Program-made: the position numbers and the translations under genes
Assembly: GCA_016293865.1 (NCBI GenBank)
Contig: JAEDDG010000023.1
Span: forward strand, 1 to 33,857
DNA: 33,857 nt
Origin: Oscillospiraceae bacterium
GTDB lineage: Bacteria > Bacillota > Clostridia > Oscillospirales > Oscillospiraceae
Reading direction: 5' to 3'
Shown here: positions 7,141-14,659 of the stretch, in pieces
How the letters are laid out: each line of letters opens with the position of its first letter
Numbering within the stretch: position 1 is the stretch's first letter
The notes under the pieces: model-generated
Databases searched by the model: none
What the model was told of the DNA's origin: nothing
Seen by the model: only the letters and a program-made list of their open reading frames with translations

Positions 7141-9231
7141 ATGCTTGAACTTTTATCGCCCGCCGGATCGACGGAGGGTGTCGCCGCCGCCGTGCGCAAC
7201 GGCGCAGACGCTGTATATATGGGCTTTGGCAATTTCAACGCCAGACGCAACGCCAAAAACTTCTCGGAGGAGGAGTTTGCCGAGGCTGCGGAATTCTGCC
7301 GGGTGCGGAATGTAAAGGTCTATGTGACGCTGAACACACTGGCCGCCGACCGGGAGCTGAACGAAGTGGCGGAGACGGCAAAGAGAGCCGCGCGCTGCGG
7401 CGCGGATGCGATCCTGGTACAGGATCTGGGCGTCCTGCGCGCCGTGCGCCAGGCCGTTCCGGACATGCCCATCCATGCCAGCACGCAGATGAGCATTCAC
7501 AACCTGGAGGGCGTGCGCATGGCCGCCGCCATGGGCCTGAGCCGGGTGGTGCTGGCCCGGGAGCTGACCGGCGAAGAAATCCGCTATATCTGCGCAAATT
7601 CGCCCATAGAAACCGAGGTGTTTGTCCACGGCGCGCTGTGCATGTGCTACTCCGGCCAGTGCTATATGAGCGCCGTGATCGGCCAGCGCAGCGGCAACCG
7701 CGGCCTGTGCGCGCAGCCCTGCCGCATGAAATACGCCGCTGCCGCCCGGAAAAACGACTATCCGCTGAGTCTGAAGGACAACTGTCTGGCGCCTTATCTG
7801 CGCCAGCTTGAGGAATACGGCGTTACCTGCGTGAAAATTGAGGGGCGCATGAAGCGCCCGGAGTACACCGCCATTGTGACCGATATTTATTCGCGCGCCA
7901 TCCGGGAGGGCCGCTGTCCCAACCGGGCGGAGACGGCGCTTCTGCAGGCGTCTTTCTCGCGTCAGGGCTTTACCGACGGATATTTCACCGGCAAAACCGG
8001 ACCGGACATGTTCGGCGTCCGGACGGAAGCCGACAAGGGCCTGCCTGCGGAATTTGCCGCAGCGCGGCGCAAATACATCAGCACGGAGTTCCCGCGGGTC
8101 CCCGTGCGCTTTGTGGGCCTGATCCGCGCCGGCGAACCGGCCCGGCTGGCTGCGGAGGACGACCGGGGCAACCGGGCCATGGCCGAGGGGCCTGTGCCGG
8201 AGCCGGCATTTCACAGAGAGCTGACCACCGCCGCGCTGCGCACGCAGCTGGCCAAAACCGGCGGGACGCCCTTTGTGTGCACCGGTGCCAGGGCCTCTAT
8301 TGAGCCGGGGCTTACGCTGCCCCTTGCAGCGGTCAACGCCATGCGCCGCAGCCTGCTGGAAACGCTGATGAACGCCCGCAAAACCAGTCCCGCGCCCACG
8401 CTGGGGCACTATGTCCCCGTCCAGAAGCGGAAAAACCGGGAGGAGCCGCCGGTGCTCACAGCCTCCTTTATGAAGGCCGGGCAGCTCTCTCCTGCGCTGG
8501 AGGGCGCCGGCCTGAAGCTGATCAGCCTGCCGCTGGAGGAGCTGCGCCGCAGTCCTGCCGCCGTGCAGCCCTTTCTGCACCGGGAGGATGTGGCCGTCGC
8601 CGCCATCATGCCCAGAGTCATCAAGGACGGCCAGTGGAATGAAGTACGCAGCTTCCTGGACTATGTCCGGAATCTCGGCGTCACCCAGGTGCTGACAGGC
8701 AATCTGGGACAGATTGTGGCTCTGCGCAGCATGGGCTTTACCGTCCGGGGCGATTTCGGACTGAATGTATTCAACTCCGGCACGCTGGAGACCCTGCAGA
8801 AGCTGGGCCTGGAGTCGGCCGCGCTGTCGTTTGAGCTGAAGCTGGCGCAGGTGCGGGACATCTCCAAATGTATGGACACGGAGCTGATCGTCTACGGCCG
8901 CCTGCCGCTGATGATCACGGAAAACTGCATCGTCAAAAGCAGCACCGGCATCTGCGGATGCGACAGCTTCCCCGGCATCACCGACAGAACCGGCCTTTCC
9001 TTCCCGGTTGTGAAGGAATACGGCTGCCGCAGCGTGGTGCTGAACTCCAAAAAGCTTTTCCTCGCCGACCGGAAGCAGGATTACGCGTCTCTGGGACTCT
9101 GGGCCGCCCGGCTGGCCTTTACAACAGAGAACCCCAGCGAGTGCGCGCGCATCGTCCAGCGCTATGCCGGTCTGGACGACTATGAACCCGTGGGCTATAC
9201 GCGGGGACTGTATTACAGGGGCGTTGACTGA
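7141..9231 (+). CDS. U32 peptidase-family protein (RlhA/TrhP-like RNA hydroxylation family)
   Basis: The 696-residue protein has the U32 TIM-barrel start (LELLSPAGSTEGVAAAVRNG, then ADAVYMGF) and the family signature EVFVHGALCMCYSGQCYMS at about 159-177. It also has KIEGRMKRPEYT near 235 and a long C-terminal extension like the DUF3656-containing members. Cysteines 167, 174, 190 and 194 are visible where family members bind a 4Fe-4S cluster. Once called collagenase-like peptidases, E. coli members RlhA and TrhP are known to hydroxylate 23S rRNA cytidine and tRNA wobble uridine using prephenate-dependent chemistry. The length and extension resemble RlhA, so RNA modification is the better guess; peptidase activity is doubtful. 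It heads the operon with maf two bases downstream, and has only a weak ribosome site (AAGGG, 13 bases away). Confidence 0.88.
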   Translation: MLELLSPAGSTEGVAAAVRNGADAVYMGFGNFNARRNAKNFSEEEFAEAAEFCRVRNVKVYVTLNTLAADRELNEVAETAKRAARCGADAILVQDLGVLRAVRQAVPDMPIHASTQMSIHNLEGVRMAAAMGLSRVVLARELTGEEIRYICANSPIETEVFVHGALCMCYSGQCYMSAVIGQRSGNRGLCAQPCRMKYAAAARKNDYPLSLKDNCLAPYLRQLEEYGVTCVKIEGRMKRPEYTAIVTDIYSRAIREGRCPNRAETALLQASFSRQGFTDGYFTGKTGPDMFGVRTEADKGLPAEFAAARRKYISTEFPRVPVRFVGLIRAGEPARLAAEDDRGNRAMAEGPVPEPAFHRELTTAALRTQLAKTGGTPFVCTGARASIEPGLTLPLAAVNAMRRSLLETLMNARKTSPAPTLGHYVPVQKRKNREEPPVLTASFMKAGQLSPALEGAGLKLISLPLEELRRSPAAVQPFLHREDVAVAAIMPRVIKDGQWNEVRSFLDYVRNLGVTQVLTGNLGQIVALRSMGFTVRGDFGLNVFNSGTLETLQKLGLESAALSFELKLAQVRDISKCMDTELIVYGRLPLMITENCIVKSSTGICGCDSFPGITDRTGLSFPVVKEYGCRSVVLNSKKLFLADRKQDYASLGLWAARLAFTTENPSECARIVQRYAGLDDYEPVGYTRGLYYRGVD

Positions 9232-9233
9232 TT

Positions 9234-9818
9234 ATGGCCATTATACTTGCATCAAAATCTCCCCGGCGGCGTGAGCTGCTGCAGACCATGGGGATTGAAC
9301 ATTTTGAAGTCCGGCCCACCTCCGGACCGGAAACACTCCCCGCCGCAGGCGCCTCCCCCGCGGAAACCGTCAAAGCCATCTGCGCCGGCAAGGCGGCGGA
9401 GGCTGCGCGCACTGCAGCGCCGGACGACATCGTCATCGCCGCCGACACGCTGGTTTTCCTGGACGGCAAGCCGCTGGGCAAGCCGGCGGACCAGGCGGAC
9501 GCCAGGCGGATGCTGCGGGCGCTGTCCGGCCGCACCCACACGGTCTGGACCGGCGTGGCCGTCTCAAAAAACGGCCGTACGGACATCCGCGCAGTCGGCA
9601 CGGAGGTCCGCTTCCGCCCCATGACCGACGCAGAGATTGACAGCTATGTGGCCACGGGCGAGCCCATGGACAAGGCCGGCGCTTACGGCATTCAGGGCCG
9701 CGGCTGCGTCTACATTGAAGGAATCAGGGGCGACTATTTTAACGTGATGGGGCTTCCTGTCAGCACGCTGTACACCATGCTGCAGGCGGCCGGGAACGGA
9801 GATGAAAAACAGCCGTGA
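9234..9818 (+). CDS. maf: Maf family nucleoside triphosphate pyrophosphatase
   Basis: The 194-residue protein has the Maf signature ILASKSPRRRELL at the N-terminus, the catalytic ADTLVFLDGKPLGKP at about 76-91, LSGRTHTVWTGVAV, and the C-terminal AGAYGIQGRG plus GLPVSTLY. Maf proteins hydrolyse noncanonical or pyrimidine nucleoside triphosphates to monophosphates and have been linked to septum control in Bacillus. It starts two bases after the U32 gene and its stop overlaps the mreC GTG, so it is translationally coupled in the operon. Genes maf and mreBCD are neighbours in many Firmicutes. Confidence 0.95.
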   Translation: MAIILASKSPRRRELLQTMGIEHFEVRPTSGPETLPAAGASPAETVKAICAGKAAEAARTAAPDDIVIAADTLVFLDGKPLGKPADQADARRMLRALSGRTHTVWTGVAVSKNGRTDIRAVGTEVRFRPMTDAEIDSYVATGEPMDKAGAYGIQGRGCVYIEGIRGDYFNVMGLPVSTLYTMLQAAGNGDEKQP

Positions 9819-10654
9819 ATAAACCGATCAACAAAAAGCGCATCGCCATCCTCGCTGCCGCCGTTCTGGTGGCCCTGATTGCCACGCTGTCCCTGACGCT
9901 GGGCCGCAGCGGCAGCGACGCGGTAACCGGCAGCGTAAACACCGCCATGAAGCCGCTGAAAACGCTGATGTCCGCCATTGTGGACCAGCTGGAGGATATC
10001 TACGGATATCTTTACAGATATGACCAGCTCCAGGCGGAAAATGAACAGCTGCGGGCACAGATTTCCGAGCTGGAGCAGGAATACCGGGAATATATCGAAG
10101 TCAGCGACGAAAACGTGCGCCTGCGTGCGCTGCTCGGCCTGAGCGAGCGCAACGCGGATTACAAATACGCCGACGCCACCGTGATTTCCTGGACGTCCTC
10201 CAGCTGGGGCAGTTCCTTTACCATGGACAAAGGCTCCGCCGGCGGCGTCAAGGTCGGCGATCCGGTCATCTCTGAAAACGGGGATCTGATCGGGCGGGTC
10301 ACCGCCGTCAGCTCCAACACCTCCACGGTAACCACACTGCTGGACACAGACAGCAGCATCGGCGCCGAGGACTCCCAGACAAATGAGCTGGCCGTGGCCC
10401 GGGGCGACTTTGAGCTGCTGAAGCAGGGCAAGCTGAAGCTTGCCTTCCTGCCGGAAAACTACGCGGTGAAGGCCGGTGATACCATTGTGACCTCCGGCGG
10501 CGGCGGAACGTATCCGCAGGGTCTTGTGATCGGCACGGTGGACGAAGTGGTCTCCAGCTCCTCCGGCCTTACGGACTATGCGGTGATCACGCCATCCGCC
10601 AATCTCTCCAATCTGGAATTCCTGTATATCATCACTTCCTACAACGCCGACTGA
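9815..10654 (+). CDS. mreC: Rod shape-determining protein MreC
   Basis: A bitopic protein of the elongasome that links MreB, MreD and the cell-wall synthases on the outer face of the membrane. The 279 residues show a short cytoplasmic N-terminus, one membrane helix (about 9-28), and a coiled coil (about 65-112, with LQAENEQLRAQISELEQEYR). The periplasm-side beta domain has the family blocks GVKVGDPVIS, GLIGRV-like DLIGRVTAVSSNTSTV, VTSGGGGTYPQGLVIG near the C-terminus. The start is GTG, overlapping the maf stop by four bases (GTGA); an ATG 14 bases upstream is out of frame. No mreB lies upstream in this window. Confidence 0.93.
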   Translation: MNKPINKKRIAILAAAVLVALIATLSLTLGRSGSDAVTGSVNTAMKPLKTLMSAIVDQLEDIYGYLYRYDQLQAENEQLRAQISELEQEYREYIEVSDENVRLRALLGLSERNADYKYADATVISWTSSSWGSSFTMDKGSAGGVKVGDPVISENGDLIGRVTAVSSNTSTVTTLLDTDSSIGAEDSQTNELAVARGDFELLKQGKLKLAFLPENYAVKAGDTIVTSGGGGTYPQGLVIGTVDEVVSSSSGLTDYAVITPSANLSNLEFLYIITSYNAD

Positions 10655-10668
10655 GAAGGAGCCCGGCA

Positions 10669-11181
10669 ATGATCAGATACAAACGGAAATTTACACCCAT
10701 TCTGAAAATTCTGCTGCACCTTCCGCTGCTTCTGCTGGCCTATATCCTGCAGGACATGATTTTCACCCGGCTGGAAGTGTTCGGCGCAAGGCCCCTGGTG
10801 CTGCCGGTGGCCGTCGCCGCAGTGGCCATGTTTGAGGGCAGCGTGCGCGGCGGGATTTTCGGTCTGGCTGCCGGAATCCTGTGCGACGCGTCGCTGGGAC
10901 AGCCGGCGGTGCTTTTCACAATTCTTCTGACTGTCTGCGGGCTGACCGTGGGCATACTGGGCGAGACGGTTCTGGCCAGAGGCTTCCCGTCTTTTCTGGC
11001 CTGCTGCACAGGCACGCTGGTGCTCTGCGTTTTCTGTCAGGCTCTCCCGCTTTTGATTTACGCCGGCGCGCCGATCCGGGCGCTGGCCATGACGGCGCTG
11101 GCCCAGCTGGTCTATTCCATCCTGTTTGCCCTGCCCGTGTACCGGATGGCCCGCACTCTGAGCCGGCTGGCCGGCGCGTAA
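10669..11181 (+). CDS. mreD: Rod shape-determining protein MreD
   Basis: A 170-residue polytopic membrane protein placed directly between mreC and the class B PBP gene, the usual mreD position. About five hydrophobic helices are visible, starting with ILLHLPLLLLAYILQDMIF, and the family's typical FGARPLVLPVAVAAVAMFEG, then GGIFGLAAGILCDASLG. It is part of the lateral wall elongation complex. AAGGAG lies about seven bases before the ATG. Sequence conservation in MreD is low, so the call rests partly on gene order. Confidence 0.9.
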   Translation: MIRYKRKFTPILKILLHLPLLLLAYILQDMIFTRLEVFGARPLVLPVAVAAVAMFEGSVRGGIFGLAAGILCDASLGQPAVLFTILLTVCGLTVGILGETVLARGFPSFLACCTGTLVLCVFCQALPLLIYAGAPIRALAMTALAQLVYSILFALPVYRMARTLSRLAGA

Positions 11182-11211
11182 CCCCGAACCGTCTGCGCGA
11201 AAGGATCAAGC

Positions 11212-13248
11212 ATGAACAGATTTATCAAAAAATCCAGGATTGTCGTCATCTTCATTCTGCTTGCCGCATTGACCACCGTCTATGCGGCCACGCTCTTTGA
11301 CATGCAGCTGAGTGAAAACGGGCTTGCCGCCCAGTCCACGGCTGACAGTCCCTCCTACTCCTCTTACTATACCGTATATGCCGACCGCGGCGATATTCTG
11401 GACCGCAACGGCGTGCTGCTCGTATCCAGCAAACCTGTGTATAACGTGGAGCTTTACCGGACGGAGCTTCTGAAAAGCGGCGATCCCAACGGCAATCTCT
11501 TTCGGCTTGTGGAAACAGCCAAGGCCTGCGGCGTGGAATACACGGACACCTTCCCCATCACCTCCACCGCACCTTTTGAGTATGCGGCTGAGATGACCGC
11601 ATCCCAGACTTCCCGCCTGGCAGAATATCTGGACTACTTCGGTCTGGACACGGACATTTCCGCGTCGGATCTGATCATCTGGCTGCGCGACCATTACGGC
11701 ATTGATTACACCGTCAGCATCAACGACGCGCGGCAGATCATCGGCCTGCGCTATGAGCTGGAGTTGCGCGTGATCATCAACATCTCCGCCTATGTTTTCG
11801 CGGAAGACGTCAGCCAGGAATTCATCACCTCCATTCTGGACCAGAACATCGCAGGCGTCCATATTTCCACCCGCTACGAGCGCCAGTATCACACGCCGTA
11901 TGCCGCGCACCTTCTGGGGTATATGGGCAAAATGAACGCCGAGGAATACGAAGTTTACGCGGAGCAGAACTATTCCATGGACGCTTCCGTGGGCAAGGCC
12001 GGCATGGAGCTCGCCTTTGAGCAGTATCTGCACGGCACCGACGGCGCCTACACCGTCACTTACAACGCCTACGGCGAGCCCATCCGCACCACCACTGTCA
12101 GCGAGGCCCAGGCCGGCGGCAACGTCTACACCACGCTGGACATCAACCTCCAGGCCGCGGCCGAGGAGGCTCTGGCAGAAAAAATCGCCGCGCTCAACGC
12201 CACCCGTGAGGATGACGAGGAGCTGGCCACAGGCGGCGCCGTCGTGGTGGTGGACGTCTCCAGCGGAGAAACGCTGGCCTGCGCCTCCAACCCCACCTAT
12301 GACCTGGCCACCTTCCGGCAAAACATCGCCCAGCTCGACGAGGACGAAACGCGTCCCATGTGGAACAGAGCCACCCAGGGTCTTTACAACCCCGGCTCCA
12401 CCTTTAAAATGGTCACCTCCTATGCCGGCCTGAAAACCGGCACCATCTCTCCCGACACGTACATCTACGATGAGCACACCTTCACAAAGTATCCCGACTT
12501 CCAGCCCAGCTGCTGGTCTCCCACCTCCCACGGCTACCTGAATGTTGTGGGCGCCCTGCGGGATTCCTGCAACTTCTTCTTCTACTGGCTGGGCGACACG
12601 CTGGGCATCGACGCCATCAACAGCGCAGCCACCCAGTTCGGCCTCGGCTCCAGCACCGGCATTGAGGTCGGCGACGTGGACGGGCACCTGGCAACGCCTG
12701 AATACAAACAGGAGGCGCTCAATGAGGGCTGGTGGGCCGCGGACAACCTCCTGGCCGCCATCGGCGAGGGCTACGGCCAGTTCACCCCCGTTCAGCTGGC
12801 GGACTATGTGGCCGCCATTGCAAACGGCGGAACCGTTTACAAACTGACGCTGCTGGACAAGGTGGTCAGCGCCGACTACACCACCGTCACCTACCAGTCC
12901 CGGCGTGAAGTCCGCAGCACCGTGGATGACTCCGAAGGCTACATCGAGGTCCTGCAGCAGGGCATGGAGGCGGTGGCCAGCGAGGGTACCGCTTCGGAAA
13001 TGCTGGCGGATTACGACATCAAAGTGGCCGCAAAAACCGGCACCACCCAGTCAGATACATCATCGGTGAATACCGGCGTTTTCGTCTGCTACGCGCCGGC
13101 GGACGCACCGGAAATCGCCATCGCCGTGGTTGTTGAAAACGGCGGCTCCGGCTCTGCGCTGACCGATATCGCCAAGGACATTCTGGACGCCTATTTCTCC
13201 AGCCGCTCCTCCGGCCAGTCGCCCTCGGAAGGCGCGCTGATCCGATAG
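11212..13248 (+). CDS. mrdA: Class B penicillin-binding protein 2 (elongation transpeptidase)
   Basis: The 678-residue transpeptidase crosslinks peptidoglycan during elongation. It has a cytoplasmic N-terminus, one membrane anchor (about 9-28), and the pedestal start YADRGDILDRNGVLL. The transpeptidase domain shows all three motifs: the active-site Ser396 in NPGSTFKM (SxxK), SCN at 452-454 and KTG at 608-610. AAAGGA stands about seven bases ahead of the ATG. It closes the maf-mreC-mreD unit. No terminator is clear after it, so some transcripts may read through into minD, which also has its own promoter. Confidence 0.93.
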   Translation: MNRFIKKSRIVVIFILLAALTTVYAATLFDMQLSENGLAAQSTADSPSYSSYYTVYADRGDILDRNGVLLVSSKPVYNVELYRTELLKSGDPNGNLFRLVETAKACGVEYTDTFPITSTAPFEYAAEMTASQTSRLAEYLDYFGLDTDISASDLIIWLRDHYGIDYTVSINDARQIIGLRYELELRVIINISAYVFAEDVSQEFITSILDQNIAGVHISTRYERQYHTPYAAHLLGYMGKMNAEEYEVYAEQNYSMDASVGKAGMELAFEQYLHGTDGAYTVTYNAYGEPIRTTTVSEAQAGGNVYTTLDINLQAAAEEALAEKIAALNATREDDEELATGGAVVVVDVSSGETLACASNPTYDLATFRQNIAQLDEDETRPMWNRATQGLYNPGSTFKMVTSYAGLKTGTISPDTYIYDEHTFTKYPDFQPSCWSPTSHGYLNVVGALRDSCNFFFYWLGDTLGIDAINSAATQFGLGSSTGIEVGDVDGHLATPEYKQEALNEGWWAADNLLAAIGEGYGQFTPVQLADYVAAIANGGTVYKLTLLDKVVSADYTTVTYQSRREVRSTVDDSEGYIEVLQQGMEAVASEGTASEMLADYDIKVAAKTGTTQSDTSSVNTGVFVCYAPADAPEIAIAVVVENGGSGSALTDIAKDILDAYFSSRSSGQSPSEGALIR

Positions 13249-13287
13249 AAAACGCGCTGCATAAGCGTCTGATGTTCCAAATTCCAC

Positions 13288-13316
13288 TTGAAAACACAGG
13301 GTTCGTCATATATAAT
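13288..13316 (+). promoter_or_regulatory. Internal promoter of the minD-mgsA pair
   Basis: TTGAAA (13288-13293), a spacer of exactly 17 bases and a perfect TATAAT (13311-13316) lie 51 bases before the minD ATG. A small hairpin (CTGAG-AGG-CTCAG, 13324-13336) sits at the expected 5' end of the transcript. Confidence 0.82.
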
Positions 13317-13366
13317 ATTTAAGCTGAGAGGCTCAGGCTTCACAATGAACGCGACAGGGGGCAGCT

Positions 13367-14104
13367 ATGGGCAGGATTATTGCCATTACATCCGGCAAAG
13401 GCGGCACGGGAAAAACAACCAGCACCGCCGCAATCGCCTCATGTCTGGCCTATCTGGGCTTCCGCACCGTCTGTCTGGACGGAGATGTCGGACTCAAAAA
13501 CCTTGATCTGGTTCTGGGACTTGCAGACGCCGCCGTCACCGATTTTACCGATGTCATCTCCGGCCGTGTGCCGCTGGAGGACGCGGTCATCCCGCATCCG
13601 GACATTCAGAATCTCTGGCTGCTGTCCGCTCCCGTTTCCATGCGTCCGGAGGACATTGACCCCGGCGACATGGCCGGATTGAAGCAGGCTCTGCGCCAGT
13701 CTTATGATTACGTGCTGATTGACGCGCCGGCCGGTATCGGCACCGGCTTTCACCTGTGCGCCGCAGGCGCCGACATGGCCATTGTAGTCTCCGGCGGAGA
13801 ACCCGCCAGCCTGCGGGACGCCGAACGCACCGCCGCGGAGCTTTATGCCATGGGTCTGAAGGACGTGCGTCTGCTGATCAACCGGTATAAACGCCGGCTT
13901 CTGAAATGGACCTGCTCCACGATGGATGATTACATCGACCGCGTGGGCGCAAGGCTTGTGGGCATCGTGGCCGAGGACGAGAGCGTCTCCAGGGCCGCTG
14001 CCCTGGAAACGGCGCTTGTCTTATGCGACAGCAAGGCGGCCTTCCAGTTCCTGCGGGTTGCCAAAAGAATTACAGGACAAAAAGTACCCGTCGGCCGTCT
14101 TTAG
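13367..14104 (+). CDS. minD: MinD-like ATPase without the C-terminal membrane-targeting helix
   Basis: The 245-residue protein is a deviant-Walker-A ATPase of the MinD/ParA superfamily, with ITSGKGGTGKTTST (signature lysines 11 and 16), DGDVGLKNLDLVLGL (Walker A' / switch I) and VLIDAPAGI (Walker B). The wording of the switch region is MinD rather than ParA. MinD normally dimerises with ATP on the membrane and recruits MinC to block misplaced division septa. Here the protein stops right after the block RVAKRITGQKVPVGRL. That block corresponds to the end of the globular domain in B. subtilis MinD, and the linker and amphipathic helix that follow there are missing. No frame after the stop encodes one. 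No minC or minE is nearby. AGGGGG lies five bases before the ATG. Confidence 0.87.
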   Translation: MGRIIAITSGKGGTGKTTSTAAIASCLAYLGFRTVCLDGDVGLKNLDLVLGLADAAVTDFTDVISGRVPLEDAVIPHPDIQNLWLLSAPVSMRPEDIDPGDMAGLKQALRQSYDYVLIDAPAGIGTGFHLCAAGADMAIVVSGGEPASLRDAERTAAELYAMGLKDVRLLINRYKRRLLKWTCSTMDDYIDRVGARLVGIVAEDESVSRAAALETALVLCDSKAAFQFLRVAKRITGQKVPVGRL

Positions 14105-14137
14105 GCGGCGGAAAATTTAGAAAGAAGGGCCGGATCA

Positions 14138-14539
14138 ATGAATATCGCACTGATTGCACACGACAGAAAAAAAGAACTGATGGTTCAGTTCTGCATCGCT
14201 TATTGTGGAATATTGGCCGGCCATTCTCTATGCGCCACCAATACCACTGGCAAGCTGGTGGCTGAATCCACCGGACTGCCTGTCACGCTGTACCTGTCCG
14301 GCGGACAGGGCGGCATCCAGCAGATCGGCGCACGCATCGCCTACAACGAGCTGGATGTGGTTCTGTTTTTCAACGACCCCCAGCAGCCCGGCGCCGATAT
14401 GGAGCTTCTGGAAATCGCGCGGCTGTGCGACCAGCACAACATTCCCTTTGCCTCCAATGTAGCCACGGCCGAGGTCCTGATCCGCGGCCTGCGCGAGGGC
14501 TATCTGGACTGGCGCGACATCGTCAATCCCAAAAAATAA
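14138..14539 (+). CDS. mgsA: Methylglyoxal synthase homologue with substituted catalytic residues
   Basis: Methylglyoxal synthase converts dihydroxyacetone phosphate to methylglyoxal and phosphate. This 133-residue protein has the family start MNIALIAHDRKKELM (His8/Asp9, matching E. coli His19/Asp20), the phosphate-binding ATNTTGK, LSGGQGGIQQIGARI, VVLFFNDP, NIPFASNVATAEVLI and the clostridial ending DWRDIVNPK. The family consensus at the third block is LSGP(L/M)GGDQQ; here the catalytic base (E. coli Asp71) is Ile60. The active-site His98 and Asp101 region (PHDPD in E. coli) reads PGADME, so the His is lost. It is therefore probably not a normal synthase. It follows minD by 33 bases under the same promoter. 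AGAAGG is nine bases before the ATG. Confidence 0.85.
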   Translation: MNIALIAHDRKKELMVQFCIAYCGILAGHSLCATNTTGKLVAESTGLPVTLYLSGGQGGIQQIGARIAYNELDVVLFFNDPQQPGADMELLEIARLCDQHNIPFASNVATAEVLIRGLREGYLDWRDIVNPKK

Positions 14540-14571
14540 GCCTGCCGCGTTCTGTATGCGGCGGTTATGCA

Positions 14572-14600
14572 GGCGGGGGCTGTGTCCCCGCCATTTGCTT
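14572..14600 (+). terminator. Likely terminator after the mgsA homologue
   Basis: GGCGGGG (14572-14578) pairs with CCCCGCC (14586-14592), followed by a modest T-rich tail (ATTTGCTT). It ends the minD-mgsA unit, 33 bases after the stop. Confidence 0.65.
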
Positions 14601-14659
14601 GATTACCCCAAAAACTGCAGTACACCGGCGCACGGCGCGCCGGCGAAAGGATGTTGACC

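Noticed and set aside
11206..12687. Minus-strand open frame of 493 residues over the PBP2 gene
   Set aside because: Antisense of a gene with all three transpeptidase motifs.
14540..14659. T-box riboswitch ahead of hisS
   Set aside because: The region is too short and has neither a specifier stem nor the conserved T-box sequence.
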